From Lophius americanus (taxonomy: Eukaryota; Chordata; Actinopteri; Lophiiformes; Lophiidae), in the NCBI GenBank assembly GCA_037951165.1, contig JBBDHG010000061.1:3592501-3656500 (forward strand): 64,000 bases of DNA, written 5' to 3'. This document shows positions 50,996 through 61,600 of the stretch, piece by piece; within the stretch, counting starts at the first letter, position 1; each line of letters begins with the position of its first letter. A model generated the notes under the pieces. The model searched no databases, was not told the origin of the DNA, and saw nothing but the letters and a program-made list of their open reading frames with translations. The position numbers were made by a program, and so were the translations under genes.

Positions 50996-52170
50996 GAACT
51001 GTTTGAGAGGTGATGACGATTTAATTACAGACTTTATAATAATTTATTGAAATGTGTAATTTATATGATCTGGCCACTTTGTAAAAGAACTTCCTGTTAG
51101 ATACTGCAAAGTGGGTGGGAGATTATGCCACTGTGCACAACGTGCCTTCTCTCCTCTTTGATGATAGAAAAAAGGAGTTGCTTGATGACTGCAAACTCTG
51201 TGGCAGTGTGTACGTCTCAGAGCCTTTAAACTTTCTTATAGAAATGGCATGACATGAGGGGCGTCCCTTTAGGGTTATTCTGTTATTAAACTGTATTTTC
51301 TTAGTTTTTAGGGGTATTTATTTAATAGTTAACCTTCTTGATTCATCCCCTTTTCTATAGAAAGTCCTTTAGTAGTTATTTAAATCTTACATCTGTTGTA
51401 CTGTGCATAAATAGACCTCTTTATTACTAAAAACAAATCAGGCATTACATATGACTTTAACATCTATACCGTGGTGAATGAGACAAGGTGACCTCCAACG
51501 GTAGCAACAGAGTGCAATTTTTCAAAAGGTGACCACGTTTATATGATTATGAAACAGTTTTACCTGCCCAAAATAATTAGCTGTATCCTTCCAGAGACCT
51601 TTCCTCTCCCTGAAAGTGTGATGAGTGACTGATGTGTTGCAAAAAAAATGTACTCCACCTCAACCAAAAGCCCCATCTCACTCCAGTGCAGCGTTCAGTA
51701 TAAGCAGGGCAGCAATGCTTAAATGTCTTGCAGTACCTTCTTAACCTTCCTAAACCACAAGCAGAAATAAATTTGATCCAAGAAAATTGTTTGTTTTATA
51801 TAGTTATTTGTTTTAAATATTTTCTCCTTTCCCAGAACCAAAATCACATTTTTTCTTGCCAGGTCTTGTCACAAAGAGAAATTCTTGTAGAATTGCTAAT
51901 TTTACACAAAAACCAATACCGACATCAATAGTGCACTAAGACTTCCAGACTGCCTTAGCTGTTCTCATACTTGTGAAACATTCAGGTTCATCTCAAGCAC
52001 TTTTTAATTTCCTATTTAAACATGCATTTTTACTGACTGTTTGTTGCATGCACTCTAGTAATTAATCACTTACTTATTTTGTGCGAACACATCTTCATAA
52101 TTACCGACACTAAATTATTATCCATGTCCACCCTGTTACTCACAATTGTGTGTATTACTGTGATACACAA

Positions 52171-52204
52171 GAGTCCGGTTTTGGTATGAGTCCGGTTTTG
52201 GTAT
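52171..52204 (+). repeat. 17-nt tandem duplication
   Basis: GAGTCCGGTTTTGGTAT occurs twice head to tail and is followed by GAGTC, the start of a third unit. Located near the end of the dnajc18 3' untranslated region. Confidence 0.95.
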
Positions 52205-52257
52205 GAGTCAGTGTGTTGGAACATTTAAGCCACAGGCTTTCAGCCAAGAATACCTGA

Positions 52258-52263
52258 AATAAA
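52258..52263 (+). terminator. dnajc18: Candidate polyadenylation signal for dnajc18
   Basis: A canonical AATAAA in 'cctgaaataaaatatg', 1.26 kb after the stop codon and before the next dispersed repeat. Confidence 0.55.
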
Positions 52264-52369
52264 ATATGAATCAAAATATGTTTTAGTCTGTGTGATTTGT
52301 TCACTGATGGTTAGTCTCTAAATACTTGATATGAAATACTAATGTCATACAAGGCACAATAATAATAAT

Positions 52370-52990
52370 ACTCAAGTACTACACCTATTTGTACTTAACT
52401 TGAGTAATTCCATTTATCTGCTACTTTAGTCTCCTACAAAGGCATACGTGTTATGTTCTGCACTACATTCGTCTGGCGTTACTTTAAACATGTTTTTCAT
52501 ACACTTAACTCCGAATAATTCTTCTATGGGTTGACAAAAGTGCCCTGCTTCAAAAAGCAAACAAACTTTAAAAACTCTTGGATCATCTGGAAAATGGAAC
52601 AAAGCTGAAAACAGGCTGATTGTCTGAAAAGTTGAGCGTAAGAGATAAAAGAAACTTTGCTCTCACAGGCCAGAGGTTCTATAAACAGTGTTGACCCCAT
52701 AGAATAAGATACTCCACATCATAAACTAGTTCGATTATCTTGTCCTGTAACACCTACGTAGGAGCATAAACTGACACTATAACATAGCAGTAATTTAAAT
52801 CCAAATATAATGGTAAAATACTTCACAATGAGTATTTACACTTAAAATACTTAATATATTCTTTTGAGAATACATTCTTAGGTTTGGAGCGCATGTCTTT
52901 TACATATTTTGAAGTATTTTCTTTTATTTGGTATTATAACTTTCACACTAGTAAAGGATGTGATAATGTTGAAAATTTGTTCCATTTATA
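52370..52990 (-). repeat. Dispersed element family A, copy 3 (inverted)
   Basis: 52,600-52,618 is the reverse complement of the 'gatcaggctgttttcagc' segment of copy 2. The flanks read like the 'ctcaagtac...acttgag...' ends and 'actttcacactagtaaagga' segment of the same widespread fish repeat. Confidence 0.5.
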
Positions 52991-53339
52991 ATAGCCTTTA
53001 AGAAAATTAGGTAGAAGAACTTAAATCTTTTTGGTTTATTTGAATGTCAATCATAGAAATATTTACTCAACGATTCACTACTTCCTTGTCACGGCACCAA
53101 TACCTCAGGGCCTTATAGGCTACTCGCTTAAGGCTTTCAGGGTCATGGTGCCCATACATATAGTTTAAGCAGTTTTGGCAATCAAGCTTAAGGTAGGAGA
53201 AAAACGGGCTTACCGGCTGTTTCTTTACTATGACGCTAACTCGATATTTCTCCTCCAGCTTGCTTCATGGCACCTGGCTCCATTTGGTCAGCATTCCATC
53301 AACAGTTTATTAATGTGACATTTAAGCACATAGTCAAAT

Positions 53340-53570
53340 AATTTCAACATAAACTTAGAGGGTCGACTCGTCAAGAAAACGCCGTGAAACGTCATATTCC
53401 TTCTGCACTGTTGTCGTTTCCCTCCATCTCTGTGAATCCCACACCTGTTGTCCATCGCCCTCTTGATTAGTCACAGCCGGATCCTGACGAGGTAACCCCG
53501 CCCCCATAGCCTGACAGCCACTCAAATTATCCAATAGGAGTTGTTGTACTGTGACAACATACATACAGTA
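53340..53570. promoter_or_regulatory. Promoter-like GC/CCAAT segment between convergent genes
   Basis: A CpG-richer stretch in the AT-rich gap between dnajc18 and brd8. It contains a CCCCGCCCCC GC-box at about 53,496-53,505 and a CCAAT box at about 53,530 with no attached gene. Function is inferred from motifs only. Confidence 0.25.
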
Positions 53571-53939
53571 AAAACTTTCTATATAATTGAAGATGGGATC
53601 TATTATGAGTCACATTCGTATCTTTAAGATCGCAAAAAAATGTCAAAACACAAATCTGATTCCATAGTCTCTCTACCAGGGCGGCCCTGCCTGATGTTAA
53701 GAGTCGGTCTCAGATGTCTGCATTGCTTCCTAGTCTAGGTTTTACAGTTTTTTTGTCAGACATTTGAGTTGTCAAACCAGTATACATAGCTGTGAATGGG
53801 GTATTTTACCCCCTCATGTTTTCTTCTATTTTTTGCTTATTTCAAAATATTAATAATGTTCTTCAAACAAAATTTAAAAGCAAGGCCACTTAAGTTTTAA
53901 ATGATAGCTGCATTCAGCAAATCAAATAGATTATCCAAT

Positions 53940-54370
53940 ACTAACTGGTCATGTGAATCAAATTTGAACTGCTGGAAGACAGGGGTCCGGTTGCATCTGA
54001 TCACAAATCGACCCATTATAGCAGTACTGTAAAGAAGAGTGGACCAGAGTTCCACCACAGTGATGACAAAGACTAATTTCGAGTTATCAGTGGTGTTTGG
54101 TCGCAGTTACTGCTGAAAGTGGCACAACTCGGCATTGGGTTGAAGGGGTCAAATACTTTATTATGCTGGTCATTAACATTTGAAATAAAATATTGTGTTA
54201 TTAGATAAAATTATTTACCTTGCAATTTGTTTTTATTTTGGTTGTTTTTGTTTTATGTATATTTTTTAATGATGATCTATCCGACCCCTTTAGTAGAAGA
54301 TACATCCGAAACTAAAAAAAAATTAATAAGGATCAAATTATTTTTCACAGCAATGCATCTTTACTTCTGT
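53940..54370 (+). mobile_element. Second Tc1/mariner-type remnant
   Basis: 'agagtggaccagagttccac' at about 54,034 and 'ggggtcaaatacttta' at about 54,147 follow the 3' coding end of fish Tc1-like transposons. The first also aligns to 22,438-22,470 of the element in ppp3ca intron 1. No intact frame and no clear termini. Confidence 0.5.
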
Positions 54371-55585
54371 TCATGCAAATTAAGAGACTACTGAACTGAA
54401 CTGCTTAACACTTTCACACAACACACAATGTATTTCTACAGATGGAATGGTCATTGACTGGTAAAGTAACAATTATGTTTTATTAGGCTAACTCCACAAC
54501 ATTGAACATATACTAAACAAGCCAAATGCTTAAATAAGTGGAACACTAGAATAGGAGCATTGTTGAAAATGGTTTGTTCCATCCATATGTATAAAATCCT
54601 TTGAAGTATGTGGCCACCACTGTTTAAACCTTATCCAGAGCGAACCTGCATATTATTTCCTATTGTAGTAGATTTAACACCAGTGTCATGAATTAGAAAG
54701 AATACTATTTTATGGTGTTTAATAGCAATATAAAAAATCTTATTTAAATGCCCGGTGAGAAGGTTGATCACTTTCTCAGATTTTTGCACACAGTGAATGC
54801 AGAGTTTTCATTGGATAATTCTTCAAACGACATTACATTTTAGAGATCAGGAAATTACTGTTGGGTTTTGTGCTTATCTTTTATGAAAAAAGTCTTGCAA
54901 ATTCAAAATGTATCCAGCAGGTTGAGATGAGAGGTCCTTTATTAAGTCCACAGAACAGTACGATTACGATGAAGTTTTCTCAAAAAAATAAATAAAAATA
55001 CTGAATGTGATTCGGAGTACGTATTTATTCTGTTTCACATAGAGTGTAGCATAGATAAAAATCAACTCATCACAAACAACTTTACCATATTCAAAAGCAA
55101 CGTGAAAGTGTAACTTAATTGATTTTACTAAAATTTGAATGTGCCACCTGATCAGTCAGAAATTCTAGGTTAGTCAGAGTCTTTGGTTTTACAAATTATC
55201 ACCAGCAAAGTTTATTTCTCAAAATCAACCAGGCATTTCTATCAATTTGTAAAGATAGGAGTAACTTGTATCTTCTTTTCTTTAACCTGACGAAACTCGG
55301 AGCACACTGATCTGCAGCCGAGCCTATGTTGTACCAAGTCTTTCTGAATGCTGCATTGTAATCTGGGATTACACCTCATGTAATAATCCGTGTCAGCAAG
55401 GCTGTTTAGGAAGAAATGAGATTTCCCACAACGCAGTCTACCCATTTAATGTAGAGTGCAAGTGAGGAATACACAACACATTATTCAGGGTACGAATCTG
55501 TGCAAAATGACAGAACAAGTTCAGTCTTATGGTGTCACACCGTTCTCTTCAACAAGAGGACGCTATCCAATCATTTTCATAGTGT
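54371..55585 (-). other. brd8: brd8 3' untranslated region and intergenic gap
   Basis: AT-rich sequence downstream of the brd8 stop on the - strand. On that strand AATAAA occurs at 54,938-54,943 and at about 55,025. Which one is used cannot be told from sequence. Confidence 0.5.
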
Positions 55586-55645
55586 TCATTTCTTCATCCT
55601 GAGGTCAGCTTCTATGGCACAACGGCGCCCCCTGGTGCCGCCATC
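55586..55645 (-). CDS. brd8: brd8 last coding exon with stop
   Basis: Encodes DGGTRGRRCAIEADLRMKK and stop, almost the same as the end of the human short BRD8 isoform. Acceptor CTACAG on the - strand. This shows that transcription continues well past the bromodomain exon. Confidence 0.93.
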   Translation of the reverse strand, partial: DGGTRGRRCAIEADLRMKK

Positions 55646-58600
55646 CTGTAGCCAAATGAAGGAAGAAAAAACTTGTATCACAAGCAGCCTGTGATTCACT
55701 TGACAAACCAGCTGTGCATCAATACGCTAATGTGACATTTATCATGATTCAGTTAATTCCTGTATGGATGACTATTTTCTCATTATTGATAAAAAAAACA
55801 TTTTATTTTGTTTCAGGAATAATAACTTGAAAGAAAAGAAAAATACTTACAAAAAGAGAGAGGAGGAAGGCCGGGGAGGACATGGAGACAGCGTCCTGTG
55901 AAAGGAGAATAATCCAGATCAGAGCTACTGTAAAGTGCATCTAGTGTCTCAAGAGAAGGTACATAAAAAGACCTGTCACATGCCAAGAATCGGGAATTCA
56001 GCTAGGTATTTAAGTAACAAAAAACATTTAAAAAAAAAGCAATATTCTGCAAATATTCCTAGCTAACTGGCAAAAATCGTATAACCTATCAATAGAAAAA
56101 AAAAATGTTTTTAAATACCCAACCCTTCTCCTGGGGTTCAATAAAACACTCTCAGCAACTTATTGTGAAATAGCCATATCGCCCAGGGTTGAAGAAAGTG
56201 AAAAAGAAAGTCCTTATTCTCCTCCTTTATGTGAGCCATCATAAAACATCTATGGTTTCTTTCTGTCAAATTTCATGCAGATGCATTAAGTATTTTTTGT
56301 GCAGTGCCACTAACGTCTGCTGCAAAGACCTCAACTCTTTGGAGGAGTTCAAGATTATCCGCCCTTTGGTTTTCATAGTGGCAAAAATATATTTTATATT
56401 TTTTATATATATTATATGATATTTGGTAGTTATCTTTATTTCTCTTTACATCACTGCACTATTTCATTATAGCCCACAAAAGCACAAATAGCCATGTTCG
56501 AGCATAGTCATTCTTTTCTTTATAGTCAATCCTTGTTTTGTTTGAGTTATATACTCAAATCACCAAAGTGAATAACAATCACACAATATGTCATGTCCAT
56601 ACAAGTTAACCTTGTAGGAGTTTAAAGAAAATTATCCACCCTAGATTTGAGTCATTTAATAAATAAATGTTGACTAACTACTGTGTTGGAATTCAAAGGT
56701 ATAAGTTTTGATGTAACAAATATACCTGACTGGGATGGATTACCTAGGTTTATTATTTTAAGTTTCTATAATTAATATTGATAGCATACAAAACTAGTAA
56801 TTCCGTCAAAAGCTATCATTCTACAAACTAACGTCATGCTTTAAAAAATGGCAGGCAAGTCCACTGTAGCATCTTTTCAGACTGTCGTCTCACTCTGATC
56901 TCTTCTGTTGTACTCATTTCTTTTGTTCAAATTTAGTAAAGCACCTTGTCAGAAGAGTCTTGTTTTTGTGTGTTTTCACGGCCCCTCAGGCTCTTGGCGC
57001 CAATACCAGACTCTGATGTCTCCATGATGAGCTGGGTGGCGAGAAACTGCTGGATCTGCTCCAGGACGTCACGCTGCATCTCCACACCCATGTGGTACAC
57101 GTCATGATCCAGGCTGTTATACATGACCGCATTCTGAAACATCAGCATGATGTCTCTCTGGAATTCAGCGGTGGTCCGAATCAAGCCAGTCTCAATGTTC
57201 TTTTTTATGGAGGCCAGGTCCATGGGCCTAAAGGAGTGAGAGCAATCAGGAATTCTTGAGTAACGAAAAAACTGTTTGGGCTACAGAGCCATTAAGGGTC
57301 CTGTAAAAAATATGATGTCTTCCAGCAAAATAAATGTTGTTTTCTGAAGATTTTCACCCTGCAGTAGTATGTAATCTATTTGAATGACAGTATGACTGTA
57401 AAAACTATTAGTAACATTAAAATATCTCCAGCAAACATCTTAGGCTTACCTGTGTACAATACTGTGGTACCCAGGTGCAATGTCATCTGTTACTGGCTGC
57501 AGAAATACATTTGCATACCTAAAGCAGACTCACATTAATTATTTGTTTCTGTAATGCCATAGGAAAACAATTTAAAGTATTATTACCCTTCGGTCATATA
57601 CGCACCTGTGATTGGCTGCTGCGCGCCACACCAGCATTATGGCTTTTTTCCAGATCTTATGAGCCTGTAGAGCTTCCAGGTCCTCACTGCATACTGAACT
57701 GCACAGTAACAGTATATAAGGTGGAGCATAATACAAACAGATAAGACCATAAGGGGATTTTATGAAGCAGAACATGAAACTATGAGAAACTCGTATTGCC
57801 TGTAGACATAAATGAAAACCAACTGCTCAGAGAATATCGGCATTACTCTCTATTGCATAATTTCCCAAGCATCTTTTGCAATTAAAACTTTCTGTCCCTG
57901 TTGCATCTGTCTGAAAGTATTCAACTCACAACTGCGATGAGGCGGGGCTGCTTGGGATAGAGTCTGTGGTCGGGTGAAGCTGGAGAGATGAAGAAGCTGT
58001 TTGGGGGCTATACCCATCCTCCCCATCTGGCTCTGACAAATATCCCTCTGCATCGTCACCCTCTTCTTCTCCACACACCCCTGGCCCATTGACCTCAATG
58101 TGCACTTGAGTCCCTGAGGTATTCTGTGCTCGACCAACACTTATTCCATTCAGCACCTTACTGTCCTACAAAGAAGGGGAAAGATGCAGGGAGATTCAAA
58201 CAAAAGGCACAGGAGCACTGTCGAGCTGAGTACTTTGCATTTGCAAGCATCATATTCGTTCTTTCTTTGTTGGGTTCAATACCTTGGGGTGCCTCTCTTT
58301 CAGTGGACTATCTTCTAATACTGAGTCTGTTAAGATAAGTGAGATTGATAATGAGATAGAAGTGGTTAATCAAGCAAAATATATAGTTGCATTCAACCTC
58401 CCTGTTATGAAGCAAGGCAATACTAATATTTATGCTGGGTGTGCATACCTCTATGCATTGTATCAGGTCTTTGCTGTGCCCATTTCCTCCTCTCATATTT
58501 TATAGTAACATTGGTCTTGTGCACCATCTTTACAGCCTCCAGTTTTGTTTCTTTGGGCAGTAGAGTTTCTCCAGTATGGATGTGCTCCATACTCTTTGAG

Positions 58601-61600
58601 CCGAAGGAAAATGAGGAGGTGGGAGGAATGCCCCTCAGTCCCATGGAGAATGCTGAAAGACAGTTATCTTGACTGCTGCACAAAGATGAGAGTGAAGCTG
58701 ACGTCCCGCCCCGGTGTTCCAACACTTTTGTCTTCCCTTCCAGGTTACTGTGAAGAGACGAGGGCTGTAAGGACTGAGAGACCCCTTTGGGCACCGAGGG
58801 GTGGGATTCATGGGGCTGGAAAAGCCCACTCCCCCAGGCACTGGCGAAAGCATGGCCATTCTCCTCGCACAGCGACAGAGCAGCCTCTACTGCAGCTGCA
58901 TCCAGAGCCTCTGCAGTCTCATCTGCCTGTAGAAGAAGATATAAGAGATTTAAGAAAAAGATTAGGGTAATTGTTTTTATTCACAATACTCAGTAGTGAT
59001 TATTTTGAGCAATGTCTCATTATAAATCAGATAAAGATCTCAGGCATTGCAAAAATATTTACTACTTTTAATCTGCTTCGCACCTTGTCCTCAATGATGG
59101 CAATAATGTCCCCCATCGTCTTCAGGTCCAGCTCATCTCCCATGTAGGACACACTAACGTCCTCCTCACTGAGATATAAGACCTTATCCTCAGCAGACTC
59201 ATCTGCTTGCATCACTGCAAACAGACAACTGATTTTCATTGTTCTTCAAGTAACAAATTTAAACAAGAGATTGTATCAAAGTAGGTAAGTGTTTTTTTTC
59301 TATTTTTATCTGTATCTAATAATACTAATATTTAACTGCAATAAACCTGAACTCTTCTGTTACTTTAACCTCTATCAGATGCAGCTGAAATATTGCACCT
59401 ATAAAGTGGCCAACAAACAGAGGGCTCGATATGTTCTCGCCATAAGAAGGTAACATGAAGGATGTGAGGAGGTTTAGCCCGTGGACTATGTGCTGTGTGG
59501 TTTCAACATGGGTCAAAATGGACAGACCTGAACTGGCTGAGGCAGAGGAGTCAACAGAAACAGCAGTGGTAGCAGACAGAGGAGCGTTGGCGGCTGATTC
59601 TGCACGGACCATGAAATCTAACGAAGGAGAAAACGGAGTGGGACCCGGCTCCAGGAGACGGGACAACATAGGGGAACCTGCCATTCAAGCATTCATGTAC
59701 ATTAACATACAAAATTGCAACAAAAATAAATAAACTGAACAACCTACAAATAAAGATCAAATATGTATTAACTGTCTAACCATATGTAATTAATTCTCTC
59801 AGATAAACACATGGCTACCTCTGTGATGCTGCGGCTCTCTAAAGGCTTGGGCCAAGATAAACCAAAGTCATCTCCAGGGGAAATCCAAGGCCCGGTGCAA
59901 CCAATTCACCCTGTGCCACCGCATTGATGTGGCAGTTGAGGTTGTGTGAGATAGTTTCAACATTACAGGACTCAAGAGCAAACAATTATCTCTGCAAAAG
60001 GCTCTTTTGAGTGAACTGCCACCTCTGTAGTGCCAACTCTGTTGTGCCCAAAACACAAGCCCATCCTCACACACTGTAGATCAGCTCTGACCAAGGGCCA
60101 TTGCAGACGTTGCTGTGATCGGGTCCTGTGAAAAACTGGCAGAGGTTTTGGAGAAATGCAGAATTTAAGTGAATTAGACCATCCCACCAACATGTCAGCT
60201 GCAAATTCAATCCATCCTGGCTGTGGGTCTAGAGCAAAAAAGTGAAGTAGATAAAAAGACACGATCCAAAGGTATTTGCATGGAGTGGTATTGACCAGTA
60301 GGAAGATGCCCCTACTGTTGCTCTACCATTGGGAGAAGTTCAGAGTTCCTAATTGCACGTAGGAGTGACTGTGAGCGTGAGTGGTTGTCTGTCTCTATAT
60401 GTCAGCTCTGTGATGAGCTGGTGACTCATCCTGGGTGTACACCGCTTCTCCCTTAATGTCAGCTGGGAAAAGCTCCAGCCCCAGCGAACAGGATAAGTGG
60501 TTATGGATAATGGTATAGTGAATATATATATAATTAAAAATTTTTCTCTCTCTTTCTCTAATGATACAACATGTCTATGTGAACATTTATTGTAAAGTTT
60601 TGTTGTTGCTTGGTCTTGGATCTATTTTCTTTCAGACTGGGATTTGATGACAGTGGTGTTGCAGGGCAAGCATCATGAGTACTTTCACATTTAAACATTT
60701 TTGTAAATTGGTGTTAAACAAAATCAAATGTATGAATATAAAACCACCAGCGAGCCTGAACAGGGTAAGCAGTTACTGATAATGAATGAATGAACATACA
60801 GTAAAAACTTCCACATTGTAAGCAAACGAAAATGGAACACCAAAATGGAATGAAACATTTGATCAGTCAGGAGCACAGTATCTGTACCTGCTGCCTGGGA
60901 GAGAGGTTGGCCAGGTATAGCCAGCTGCAAATCATGTGCTCCTGTCACAATAGCAGTGGACAGGTCACCTTCCCCAATCTGAGACACAAACCCATATATA
61001 TATATATATATATGTCAAACAATTATCATTGCTGTGCATGTGCACAATATGTATTATTTATGATATGCATATACTGTACTCAACAATAATTCAGTAATTT
61101 GAATTGATCATTTACACAGATTAATCCATCATGTCAATGTTAGATCGTAGTATATAGTACAAATATGAATGAAATTTTGTCTGGAGTCCCTATGTGTAAG
61201 TTTATTTATACATTTCAGTTTACATCCTACAGACAGCATTGAGGGTCTAAGCAGAAACATTATGGTAATAAAAAAAAAAAGTCAGAATATATTTATTCTG
61301 ACATGTTAGTATTTCACTGGAACACAGCAGGCTCCATCTGATGCAAACAGGAAAAAATATATGACAATCTAGACATTTCAATAAGGAAACTATTTTGCAA
61401 TCACTTGTGGAGGACCTTGGTCAGATATATGCTGAATGGAGTTTTTATCTAAAATACTACAACCATACAATTGATTAAAACATGCAAAATAGATTAAATG
61501 ATATGTGAACTTAATGACATATTATTGTTTCAAATCAGCTTATTGCAGGAAATCAAGTCAAAATTATTTTCTGAGTGTGCTGTTTCTATGGTACAGCTTC

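Larger units (their letters stand above)
50996..52280 (+). other. dnajc18: dnajc18 3' untranslated region (putative)
   Basis: About 1.3 kb, AT-rich, ending at a good AATAAA (52,258-52,263). It includes a perfect 17-nt tandem pair at 52,171-52,204. Confidence 0.6.

Noticed and set aside
56933..57223. Taking the brd8 bromodomain open frame as the last exon with stop at 56,933
   Set aside because: Two further conserved exons downstream match the known BRD8 C-terminus, so the normal transcript splices out this stop; kept only as an intron-retention possibility.
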